Below, in pieces: positions 51,648 through 58,924 of a stretch of DNA of 64,000 nucleotides. Origin of the DNA: Paenibacillus castaneae (GTDB lineage Bacteria; Bacillota; Bacilli; Paenibacillales; Paenibacillaceae); NCBI RefSeq assembly GCF_002884445.1, contig NZ_KZ614144.1, positions 5,961,920 through 6,025,919 on the forward strand. Reading direction: 5' to 3'. Position 1 is the stretch's first letter; each line of letters starts with the position of its first letter. The notes under the pieces were generated by a model. The model searched no databases, was not told where the DNA came from, and saw only the letters and a program-made list of their open reading frames with translations. A program made the position numbers and the translations under genes.

Positions 51648-52928
51648 ATGAACAAAAAGTGGTCCATGTTATCACTCAGCCTCTTGCTGGCTATGAGCGT
51701 TGTATTGTCCGCATGCGGTAGCAACAACAAAGATGCGGGAGAAACACCGAAAACCAAAGCAAAAACAGTTACGATTTTTCAATTCAAGACTGAAATTGTT
51801 GATGGTCTTAATGAATTGGCAGTTGAGTTCAACAAAGAATACCCAGACATCAAGCTCGACATTCAAACAGTAGGCGGCGGTGCTGACTACGGCGCTTCAC
51901 TCAAAACCAAATTCGCAGCTGGCGATGCTCCTGACATTTTCTCCAATGGCGGCTACGCTGAAATGGAAATGTGGCTGGACAAGCTAGAGGATCTATCTGA
52001 TCAAGCTTGGGTTAAAGACCTTGTTCCTTTAGCTGCAGAACCAATGACCAAAGACGGCAAAGTATTCGGCATGCCGATGAACCTTGAAGGCTTCGGATAC
52101 ATTTACAATAAAGATTTGTTCGCAAAAGCAGGCATTACAGAGCTTCCAAAAACGTATTCACAGCTTGAAGCAGCAGCAAAAAAACTAAAAGACGCTGGCA
52201 TTACGCCTTTTGCTAACGCTTATCAAGAATGGTGGCTTATCGGCAACCAAGGAATTAACCCTGCATTCGCGCAACAGCCTGATGTAGACGCATTTATCGC
52301 GGGCTTGAATGATGGTTCAGTTCAAATGACTGGCAACGAGAAGTTCGCACAATGGGCGAAGCTCCTGAAGCTTACAGTAGACTATGGCAACAAAAACCCG
52401 CTTACAACAGACTACAACACACAAGTTTCGATATTTGCTAACGGGGAAGCAGCTATGATGCAAGAAGGCAACTGGGCGCAAGTACAAATCGACAGCATTA
52501 CTCCTAACATGAACATTGGCGTACTGCCAATGCCGCTTGGTGAAGATGCTGAAGCAAATGATAAGCTAAACGTTGGTATTCCTGCCAACCTCGTTATCAA
52601 CAAAGATTCCGATGTGAAAGAAGAAGCAAAAATATTTCTGAACTGGCTTGTAAGTTCCGATATCGGAAAAGAATACATCGTTAAAAAGTTTAAATTCATA
52701 CCTGCTCTAACAACGATTACAGCTACACCTGAGGATATGGGTCCGATCGGTACAGAGGTCTATAACTATGTACAAGCAAACAAAGTGCTTGGTCTTCAAT
52801 CCTCGAAATATCCTGATGGTGTTACGCAAGAATTCGCAAACGTTATGCAGCAATATATTGCAGGCAAAATTGATGAGACAGCTTGGCAATCCGGTATGCA
52901 AGCCGCTTGGGATAAATTGAAAAAATAA
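51648..52928 (+). CDS. CUT1 sugar-binding lipoprotein
   Basis: Extracellular solute-binding protein family 1, 426 aa. The lipobox is AMSVVLSAC, and an Asn/Lys-rich linker follows. ELAVEFNKEYPDIKLDIQTVGGGADYGASLKTKFAAGDAPDIF and MQEGNWAQVQIDSI are typical of oligosaccharide-binding members. GGGGG precedes the ATG after a 62-base gap from the permease gene. A terminator follows. The exact sugar cannot be read. Confidence 0.93.
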   Translation: MNKKWSMLSLSLLLAMSVVLSACGSNNKDAGETPKTKAKTVTIFQFKTEIVDGLNELAVEFNKEYPDIKLDIQTVGGGADYGASLKTKFAAGDAPDIFSNGGYAEMEMWLDKLEDLSDQAWVKDLVPLAAEPMTKDGKVFGMPMNLEGFGYIYNKDLFAKAGITELPKTYSQLEAAAKKLKDAGITPFANAYQEWWLIGNQGINPAFAQQPDVDAFIAGLNDGSVQMTGNEKFAQWAKLLKLTVDYGNKNPLTTDYNTQVSIFANGEAAMMQEGNWAQVQIDSITPNMNIGVLPMPLGEDAEANDKLNVGIPANLVINKDSDVKEEAKIFLNWLVSSDIGKEYIVKKFKFIPALTTITATPEDMGPIGTEVYNYVQANKVLGLQSSKYPDGVTQEFANVMQQYIAGKIDETAWQSGMQAAWDKLKK

Positions 52929-52945
52929 TTGTTTTCAAAAGCGGG

Positions 52946-52990
52946 AAAGCCGCTTATCTCTCCTTCCTTTAGGATGAGGTAAGCGGCTTT
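52946..52990 (+). terminator. Terminator of the sugar ABC operon
   Basis: AAAGCCGCTTA/TAAGCGGCTTT stem followed by TTTTATTTT, 18 bases past the stop of the binding-protein gene. Confidence 0.85.
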
Positions 52991-53073
52991 TTTATTTTCA
53001 CTCCAATTACGATAATAAACGGTATAATGCAGGAAAGGTAAAAACTACGTCATATGCGAGGGGAAGCTATGCG

Positions 53074-53601
53074 ATGGAAAACCATGTATCACTAATCAAA
53101 CCAACAATAGCTTTACAGGATTCTTACTTACTTTTCTATAAGGAATGGGTAGAAAGCGGAGAGAATATGGTCCCTTGGGTTATTAGTAAAGACCCTTCCG
53201 ACTTTGAAGCCATGGTCCAATTTCTGCTTCATAATGAAAAAGGTGAAAACCTGCCTGAGGGCTGGGTTCCTGATTCGACCTTTTGGCTCGTTGCGGAAGA
53301 TCAAAAAATCATCGGGGCTGTTAATATACGGTATCGATTGACAGAGCATTTGCTTCAAAGCGGCGGTCATATTGGCTATGGCATACGCCCTTCTGAAAGG
53401 CAAAAGGGTTATGCCACCAAGCTGCTTGCATTGGCTTTGGAGGAAGCGAGACGGCTCGGCATACAAAGGGCATTGGTCGTGTGCGACGAGCATAATGAGG
53501 CCTCAGCGAGAACGATCGTCCGTAATGGCGGCGTACCGGACAGCTCCTATATAGAAGAGAACGGAAATGTTATTAAGCGATATTGGATTGGTATTGGTTG
53601 A
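53074..53601 (+). CDS. GNAT-family acetyltransferase
   Basis: 175 aa. The acetyl-CoA loop GYGIRPSERQKGYATKLLALALEEARRLG and the later VVCDEHNEASARTIVRNGG match the GNAT fold (motifs A and B). The region WVPDSTFWLVAEDQKIIGAVNIRYRLTEHL is the central sheet. The substrate is unknown. GAGGGGAAG lies upstream, and it ends at a terminator shared with the pirin gene. Confidence 0.88.
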   Translation: MENHVSLIKPTIALQDSYLLFYKEWVESGENMVPWVISKDPSDFEAMVQFLLHNEKGENLPEGWVPDSTFWLVAEDQKIIGAVNIRYRLTEHLLQSGGHIGYGIRPSERQKGYATKLLALALEEARRLGIQRALVVCDEHNEASARTIVRNGGVPDSSYIEENGNVIKRYWIGIG

Positions 53602-53636
53602 ATAAATCATGGATAAGACGATGTATTCGTAAGAAA

Positions 53637-53671
53637 ATAAGCGGTCACCGATTTAATGGTGGCCGCTTATT
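53637..53671. terminator. Bidirectional terminator between GNAT and pirin genes
   Basis: TAAGCGGTCACC/GGTGGCCGCTTA hairpin with a T-G pair. It lies between the two converging stops. Confidence 0.7.
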
Positions 53672-53676
53672 TGGCA

Positions 53677-54561
53677 TTAGAAATTTGAATTTCCCATTTT
53701 ACCCGCTTGAAAGTCTTTAAAGGCTTCTATAACCTCTTCTCGGCTATTCATTACAAATGGTCCATGTTGATAGACAGGTTCATTAATCGGCTCGCCGCTC
53801 AGCACAAGAACAAGTGTGTCATCCGTTTGGCCTTCTATGAGGATTTCTCCAGAAGTATTTCCAAACAGAACAAAGTTTCCTTCTTTAGCTTCAGTTGTTT
53901 CGTTTATTTTGGCATTTCCTCTAAGAACCAATGCTGCGGTGTTGAATGAAGACGGCAGCTCAAATTGTGCTTTCCCATTCGCTTTGAATGAAATATCGAA
54001 TAGATGAATCGGCACAAAGGTTTCAGCTGGTCCGCGTACTCCGTTGTAATCCCCGGCAATGATGCGTACACTACCGCCATTATCAGGAAGTTCGACTTTG
54101 CCCATATCCTTTTTCAACAGTTCCTGATATTTTGGTGCGTGCATTTTGTTAGCTCGCGGAAGGTTCACCCATAGTTGAATAAAATGAAAGGTTCCGCCGC
54201 GTTTCGAGAATTCCTTCTCATGATATTCCTTATGCAAAAGCCCTGAGCCTGCCGTCATCCACTGTACATCACCAGGTCCAATAATTCCGTGGTTGCCTTG
54301 GTTGTCATGATGCTCGACATGGCCTTCGTAGGCGATTGATACCGTTTCAAAGCCTCTGTGAGGATGCGCGCCTACACCCCTCGATACGTTGCTGGGAGGG
54401 AAGACGTATGGTGAATTATAATCCAACAAGAGGAATGGGCTTATTCGCTGCTCGAATGGATTGCCTGATGGAAAGTAGTTGGATACACGGAAGCCGTCGC
54501 CTACCATGTTGAATGGGGCGCCTTGGAATGTTCCCTCAATTGTCCGATATGTGTTGGTCAT
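53677..54561 (-). CDS. Pirin-family protein
   Basis: Bicupin, 294 aa. The N-terminal cupin has the metal-binding GVGAHPHRGFETVSIAYEGHVEHHDNQGNHGIIGPGDVQWMTAGSGLLHKE pattern: His-X-His, then His and Glu. Pirins can act as quercetinases or redox-linked cofactors; which applies here is unknown. Its start lies 26 bases inside the MarR gene, with AAGGAGAG within that gene, so it is translated from the same message and probably controlled by that regulator. Confidence 0.93.
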   Translation of the reverse strand: MTNTYRTIEGTFQGAPFNMVGDGFRVSNYFPSGNPFEQRISPFLLLDYNSPYVFPPSNVSRGVGAHPHRGFETVSIAYEGHVEHHDNQGNHGIIGPGDVQWMTAGSGLLHKEYHEKEFSKRGGTFHFIQLWVNLPRANKMHAPKYQELLKKDMGKVELPDNGGSVRIIAGDYNGVRGPAETFVPIHLFDISFKANGKAQFELPSSFNTAALVLRGNAKINETTEAKEGNFVLFGNTSGEILIEGQTDDTLVLVLSGEPINEPVYQHGPFVMNSREEVIEAFKDFQAGKMGNSNF

Positions 54562-55009
54562 GTGAATGCTCTCCTTTTCCTAATTGCTTTAATAGTTGTA
54601 TCAGTTCTTGTTTCTGGTCTTGCGAAAGACCGCTCATCATTTGCTGCATATTTGCTGAATGCTGCGGGAAAATAAGATCAAACATCTCTCTTCCTTTCAC
54701 CGTCAGCTCGGCATAGATCACTCTTCGATCCTCTTGGCAAGGAATTCGCTTAAGCAGATCCCTTTTTTCCAGCTTATCTACGTTGTAAGTCATTGTACCG
54801 CTTGTAATAAGCATTTTCTCGCCAATTTGCTGCAGTGCAACCTTGCCTTTCGTATATAGCACCTCCATAATTCCAAATTCAGAAGGTGACAAACCATAGT
54901 TTTTAATGTCCTTCGAAGCTTTTTCCATCATGCTTTTATAGGCTTTGGACAGCACGACCATCAGCTTGAGTGAAGCAATCTGATCGTCATCCGTAAACGG
55001 AGGATTCAT
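54536..55009 (-). CDS. MarR-family regulator
   Basis: 157 aa winged-helix protein. HTH: LSPSEFGIMEVLYTKGKVALQQIGEKMLITSGTMTYNVDKLEKRDLL, with the wing CQEDRRVIYAELTVKG. A single Cys is next to the wing. GGGAGG precedes the ATG, and an inverted repeat covers its promoter. It overlaps the pirin gene, which it likely represses together with itself. Confidence 0.92.
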   Translation of the reverse strand: MNPPFTDDDQIASLKLMVVLSKAYKSMMEKASKDIKNYGLSPSEFGIMEVLYTKGKVALQQIGEKMLITSGTMTYNVDKLEKRDLLKRIPCQEDRRVIYAELTVKGREMFDLIFPQHSANMQQMMSGLSQDQKQELIQLLKQLGKGEHSHDQHISDN

Positions 55010-55031
55010 TTAATTGACCTCCCTTGATTTG

Positions 55032-55060
55032 TCTTCAATTAAATAATCTTAAATTAAAGA
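55032..55060. promoter_or_regulatory. MarR-type operator of the marR-pirin pair
   Basis: TCTTCAATT (55032-55040) and AATTAAAGA (55052-55060) are 9-base arms with one mismatch, 11 bases apart in AT-rich DNA, 23 bases before the MarR start. Confidence 0.6.
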
Positions 55061-55196
55061 TAATACAAAAGATTCATTTAGTCAACTCTGTACGTTTAGC
55101 GGCGCTGCTGAGGCTGCTGACATTCAGCTGTTAGCAGCGTTGGCAAACTAGTGAAATGATCTTCTGTTAAGATGATTTGCATTCATAAGAAAGAGG

Positions 55197-55282
55197 TTGG
55201 TCATTTCCCCTTATTTGTCCTATAATCGATTTAGAGACGAAGAACGTCCCGTTAATGCTCCTGCGAGCGATAACGGGACGTT
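55197..55282 (+). promoter_or_regulatory. Promoter followed at once by a terminator-like hairpin
   Basis: TTGGTC (55197-55202), 18 bases, TATAAT (55221-55226), then AACGTCCCGTTA/TAACGGGACGTT (55243-55254 and 55271-55282) and TTTTCTATTTTT. A transcript would end after about 55 bases, so this is either an attenuator or a very short RNA gene. Confidence 0.6.
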
Positions 55283-55309
55283 TTCTATTTTTCCGAGAGG
55301 ATGATGGGA

Positions 55310-55492
55310 ATGACTTATGACGATGCGCATCAATTATTTATTCAACATCATATTGCCAGTAGAGTGGGGGAGCGGCGCAATCGGCTGGAAAGAGGACACC
55401 GCCACGCGGAGTCTCTCTTTTTGCAAAACGTTTGGTGGAAGTTGTTCGGTAATTTTCATTATTTACATCCTGAATACGAAGTGCTCGATTAA
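55310..55492 (+). pseudogene. Short ORF, probably the N-terminal remnant of a longer protein
   Basis: The frame from ATG 55310 (GAGAGGATGATGGG upstream) gives 60 aa: MTYDDAHQLFIQHHIASRVG at the start and WWKLFGNFHYLHPEYEVLD at the end. The Arg/His-rich N-terminus and the HPEYEV ending look like the opening of a longer Paenibacillus protein that would continue into an endonuclease-like core, but a stop ends it here. I base that on memory of the pattern only. It could also be an intact small gene. Confidence 0.4.
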
Positions 55493-55528
55493 GCCCGGTC
55501 AGAGCGAATAATCGCACTGAACGGGCTT
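55491..55528. terminator. Hairpin at the end of katA and the short ORF
   Basis: AAGCCCG(G)TCAGAGCG/CGCACTGAACGGGCTT stem-loop between the converging stops. T-runs are poor on both strands. Confidence 0.5.
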
Positions 55529-55532
55529 CTAG

Positions 55533-56987
55533 TTATCCTTGAGGCATATATTTGCGGATATCTACGGCTAGCTCTTCTGACAGCCGCATGCCGAACGTGC
55601 GGTCAGCACGGAAGAAGTTGCAGATTGCGCGTAATCGGATATCATCATTAGTCTGCTGCAGCTCACCGACGATATTAACGATTAAGTTGGCCTGCTCATC
55701 CTCAGATAGTGAACGGTATCGCTCGCCAGCTTGTGTGAAGTCGTCGGTTTTATCGATCTTCTGGCGGCCTGCCGAACCTTCCAGCGGAGCGAATGAATCG
55801 CTATAGGCAGGTGCTTCTTTAGGGCTCTCAGACAGGCTGTTTGGCTCATAATTGACTGAAGATGTGCTTGCCTTCATCGTCATCGTGCCGTTCTGCTGAT
55901 AGTTGCGTACGGGCGCATATGGGCAGTTAACCGGTATGTTAAGGTAGTTAGCGCCAAGGCGGTAACGCTGGGAATCAGGGTAAGAAAATAATCTGCCCTG
56001 CAGCAGCTTGTCCTCCGACGGCTCGATACCAGGAACTAAGGCGCTTGGCGAGAAGGCCGATTGTTCAACCTCTGCGAAGAAGTTGCCGGGATTTCGGTTA
56101 AGCGTCATCGTTCCTACTTTTACGAGCGGGTACATATCCTCCGGCCAAAGCTTCGTTGGGTCAAGCGGATCAAATGCATAACGCTCCACATGCTCAATCG
56201 GCATGAGCTGTACATGCAGCTCCCATTCTGGATACTGGCCTAATTCAATCGAATCATATAAATCACGTGTCGCATGATTGAAGTCTTTTCCCTGCATTTC
56301 GCCTGCTTCAGCAGCCGTGAAATTACGCACGCCTTGAAGAGATTTCCAATGGTATTTCACATAGGTTGGCTTGCCGCTTTCGTTGATCCATTTGAAGGCA
56401 TGTACGCCGAAGCCATCCATTTCACGATAAGTCGCAGGTGTTCCCGCATCCGAGAACAGCCATGTGAGCATATGCGTCGATTCCGGAGTCAGCGTCATGA
56501 AGTCCCAGTAGCGCGCAGGATCTTGAAGATTTGTATGCGGCGCAGGCTTCAGCGAATGAACCATATCCGGAAACTTCATCGCATCACGGATGAAGAAAAC
56601 AGGCAGATGGTTGCCTACAATATCATAGTTGCCTTCCTGTGTATAAAATTTAACGGCAAAGCCCCGCGGATCACGCGCTGTCTCCGGCGAGCCTGAAGCG
56701 TTAATAACGGTGGAGAATCGTACGAACACCGGTGTCTCCATTCCTGCTTCCTGCATGAAATGAGCCTTCGTATGCTCACTCATACCATACTCCGTCTTGA
56801 ATACCCCATGTGCTCCAGCTCCGCGCGCATGAACAACTCTCTCCGGCGTACGTTCTCTGTTGAAGTGAGCCAGCTTCTCCAGCAGATGATAATCTTCTAT
56901 TAAAGTAGGTCCATGCTGCCCAGCCGTTCGTGAGCTTTGATTATTGCCTACAGGCGTTCCTTGATTCGTGGTTAAAAAGTTTTCCAT
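55533..56987 (-). CDS. katA: Catalase (heme, monofunctional)
   Basis: Decomposes hydrogen peroxide, 484 aa, small-subunit type. The distal His is in ERVVHARGAGAHG, and the distal Asn in GNHLPVFFIRDA. The proximal heme Tyr is in LQGRLFSYPDSQRYRLG. ATG has GAGGTG upstream. It is preceded by a Per-like box and a Fur/PerR-family regulator gene is two genes upstream on the same strand, which fits peroxide induction. The C-terminal region contains the usual NADPH-binding domain. Confidence 0.97.
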   Translation of the reverse strand: MENFLTTNQGTPVGNNQSSRTAGQHGPTLIEDYHLLEKLAHFNRERTPERVVHARGAGAHGVFKTEYGMSEHTKAHFMQEAGMETPVFVRFSTVINASGSPETARDPRGFAVKFYTQEGNYDIVGNHLPVFFIRDAMKFPDMVHSLKPAPHTNLQDPARYWDFMTLTPESTHMLTWLFSDAGTPATYREMDGFGVHAFKWINESGKPTYVKYHWKSLQGVRNFTAAEAGEMQGKDFNHATRDLYDSIELGQYPEWELHVQLMPIEHVERYAFDPLDPTKLWPEDMYPLVKVGTMTLNRNPGNFFAEVEQSAFSPSALVPGIEPSEDKLLQGRLFSYPDSQRYRLGANYLNIPVNCPYAPVRNYQQNGTMTMKASTSSVNYEPNSLSESPKEAPAYSDSFAPLEGSAGRQKIDKTDDFTQAGERYRSLSEDEQANLIVNIVGELQQTNDDIRLRAICNFFRADRTFGMRLSEELAVDIRKYMPQG

Positions 56988-57015
56988 GACAGCACCTCAT
57001 CTATTAGTTTTATAT

Positions 57016-57034
57016 ATTTAGACTTGATCTAAAT
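57016..57034. promoter_or_regulatory. Per/Fur-like box upstream of katA
   Basis: ATTTAGA-CTTGA-TCTAAAT, 7-bp perfect arms, 29 bases before the katA ATG. The inner TTAGAnnnnnTCTAA resembles the Per/Fur 7-1-7 geometry. The element at 58382-58394 shares its TTAGA half. Confidence 0.6.
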
Positions 57035-57147
57035 CTTTAAACTAATCATAAAGGATGAGGGAATAGCTGTCATGAAAACAAGATGAATGAAAGATGAATA
57101 TATCATGAAGATAATCGCTGCGGTTTCAAGTGCAAATCTCTATTCAA

Positions 57148-57984
57148 CTAAGAATGATCACTATCATCGGCAAGCCGATAGCCTGAGCCGCGCACAGTCA
57201 CGATATATTTGGGAGCAACCGCGCTGTCCTTTAGTTTTTTGCGCAAGCTTTTGATATGAGCATCAACCAAATTGCTTCCTCCATAAAATTGCAAGCCCCA
57301 TACTGTATCGAGCAGCGATTCACGTGACAGCACAGAACCGTCAGAGGTTATAAAATGCAGAAGCAGATCATACTCCGTCTTCGTCAATTCAATACGCTGG
57401 CCATTTCGGTTAACGGTCATTTTTCTTAAATCGATGCGAATATCCTTAAAACGACGAACGTCATCAATTGCTGCGTTCACCGCATGCACAGGACTATTCG
57501 TCAGCATACGGTTAATACGCTGCAAAGCATCCTCTGGCTCAGCAGGCCACACCAGCAGCTCCGCTGCGCCAAGCGCTGCCGTTCCCCGCGTATCATATGA
57601 TTTCTGATCGAGCAGAACAAGAACAGGCACACCATGCTGCTCCGCTGAAGCAATCAGTTCTGCTCCTGCCTGCAGTGTATTTCCGCCGGATGTAGGCGCG
57701 ACTGGAATTGCATCATAAACAAGCAGCTCCGGCTGCAGGCTTTGCAGCATGCTTTTATTGAAATCATGCAAGGAGAACACGTCAAAGCATTCCGATGACA
57801 GAGCAACAAGCAAGCTTTTGACCCGCTCAGGCATGGGGCTAATAATCATCACGCGCTGAGTAAGCGAGCATAGCATACCGCTCTGAAGGGAATTATCAAC
57901 GGACAACGTTGCTGCCTCCGTGCTTTCAATCGTAGTACCTGGAGCTAAGCTCTTTGCGTTATCTATCGTTATTTCTTCGCGCAT
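57148..57984 (-). CDS. OmpR-type response regulator with degenerate receiver
   Basis: 278 aa. The first 45 residues are an extra N-terminal tail. The receiver-like domain keeps an Asp in LLVYDAIPV but lacks the acidic pair (VMIISPMPERV), the Thr and the Lys (LLVWPAEPEDA) that make phosphorylation work. The C-terminal winged helix (ELTKTEYDLLLHFITSDGSVLSRESLLDTVWG, IVTVRGSGYRL) is complete, so it should bind DNA by another cue. It overlaps the Fur/PerR gene by 16 bases and has no histidine kinase neighbour. Confidence 0.85.
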   Translation of the reverse strand: MREEITIDNAKSLAPGTTIESTEAATLSVDNSLQSGMLCSLTQRVMIISPMPERVKSLLVALSSECFDVFSLHDFNKSMLQSLQPELLVYDAIPVAPTSGGNTLQAGAELIASAEQHGVPVLVLLDQKSYDTRGTAALGAAELLVWPAEPEDALQRINRMLTNSPVHAVNAAIDDVRRFKDIRIDLRKMTVNRNGQRIELTKTEYDLLLHFITSDGSVLSRESLLDTVWGLQFYGGSNLVDAHIKSLRKKLKDSAVAPKYIVTVRGSGYRLADDSDHS

Positions 57985-58355
57985 TGCTCACATACCCCCT
58001 CTAATACCACTTTCGCTTGCCCTATTGCATACTTTGTTTCCACAGCCACCCTTTGCAGCCATTCCGCCGGCAGCTCCGTGAGAACCTCATCAACATTGCC
58101 GCACTTCGTGCACACAATATGCTGATGCTCTTCCGTCCGCGCATCATATCGGCTAGCTGTCTCACCCAGCTTCAGCTCCCGTATAAGCCCGGCTTCCGTT
58201 AAATAGCGAAGCGAATTATAAACCGTACCGTATGCAAAATGATGCCCTTTGTCTCGCAAACGTTCTATAACATGGGCAGCAGTCGGATGATCATCCGCAT
58301 GCTGCACAACCTCTAATATCGCTTTGCGTTGCGTCGTTAAGTTAATTTTATTCAT
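57969..58355 (-). CDS. perR: Fur/PerR-family metalloregulator
   Basis: 128 aa from the ATG at 58355; the two ATGs 12 and 9 bases upstream sit closer to the GAGGA site and are possible. HTH: FAYGTVYNSLRYLTEAGLI. Metal ligands match PerR: His in DDHPTAAHV, Asp in SRYDARTEEHQH, both His in HQH, and two CXXC zinc motifs (CTKC, CEQC). At the position of PerR Asp104 the sequence reads GNVDEV, with Glu aligned and Asp next to it. That residue decides peroxide sensing, so PerR against Fur function is uncertain. Confidence 0.85.
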   Translation of the reverse strand: MNKINLTTQRKAILEVVQHADDHPTAAHVIERLRDKGHHFAYGTVYNSLRYLTEAGLIRELKLGETASRYDARTEEHQHIVCTKCGNVDEVLTELPAEWLQRVAVETKYAIGQAKVVLEGVCEQCAKK

Positions 58356-58381
58356 TTCAATCATCATTCCTCTAGTTAGTG

Positions 58382-58394
58382 ACTTAGACTAAGT
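58382..58394. promoter_or_regulatory. Per/Fur-like box upstream of the Fur/PerR gene
   Basis: ACTTAG-A-CTAAGT is a perfect 13-bp palindrome with a one-base centre, just ahead of the gene, as expected for autoregulation by a Fur-family protein. Confidence 0.65.
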
Positions 58395-58484
58395 ATAAAT
58401 TTAAGTAGGAGAATGGTCAACTGAGAGGCTCTCTGCTAACTGCGTCGAATCTAAATATTTTGTCGAAAAACAATTATCTGAATA

Positions 58485-58513
58485 TTTACAAAATTCACAC
58501 AATGGGTTATACT
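58485..58513 (+). promoter_or_regulatory. Sigma-A promoter of the 43-aa gene
   Basis: TTTACA (58485-58490), 17 bases, TATACT (58508-58513). Five of six bases match consensus in each box. The leader to the small gene is about 75 bases and has CCGAG/CTCGG arms that could form a hairpin. Confidence 0.75.
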
Positions 58514-58595
58514 AGGTTTATCTTAACCGAGAGGGGATAGTCCATTGGAGTAGGTTAGCGAAGCATGTCTCATCAGCTCGGAAAGGAGTAGCCGA

Positions 58596-58727
58596 ATGAA
58601 ATTAATCGGACATGCGGGGAAAACAGCGAAATGGTACAGTCGTCGGTTGAAGGACAAGCCAGATTTATCGTTAGTTAAGCATGAATCCAAGCAGTTTGAA
58701 GCTACTTATCAATACGAAAGGATTTGA
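58596..58727 (+). CDS. Small basic protein (43 aa), unknown function
   Basis: ATG 58596 follows AAAGGAG by seven bases and lies behind a good promoter, so translation is likely. The protein begins MKLIGHAGKTAKWYSRRLKD and ends QFEATYQYERI. It is basic, aromatic, with no Cys and no membrane helix. I know no family for it. It is followed by three CGAAAGGA-containing repeats, then a hairpin at 58876-58914. Confidence 0.6.
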   Translation: MKLIGHAGKTAKWYSRRLKDKPDLSLVKHESKQFEATYQYERI

Positions 58728-58806
58728 AACAAATCGAAAGGAATTTGATCGAGGTCAGTAAGGTTAGAGCTCGGAGTCGAAATGGTTTGTATCAAATCGA
58801 AAGGAT
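58715..58806. repeat. Three CGAAAGGA repeats after the 43-aa gene
   Basis: ACGAAAGGAT, CAAATCGAAAGGAA and CAAATCGAAAGGAT occur about 20 and 60 bases apart. They start inside the end of the small gene and also form GATTTG/CAAATC inverted pairs. They could fold as an RNA element. Confidence 0.5.
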
Positions 58807-58875
58807 GAAAGAGAAATAGTGCAAGCGGCAGAACGGAGAGTTAGAATAAATTGAATAGTTGCAAACCCGGTACGT

Positions 58876-58914
58876 GAAGGGCTTCTGGTTATCATAGATA
58901 AGCAGAAGCCCTTC
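58876..58914. terminator. Hairpin between the 43-aa gene and cls
   Basis: GAAGGGCTTCTG/CAGAAGCCCTTC is a perfect 12-bp stem with a 15-base loop. T-runs are short, but its position between converging stops fits a shared terminator. Confidence 0.75.
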
Positions 58915-58924
58915 TTACGTCTGT

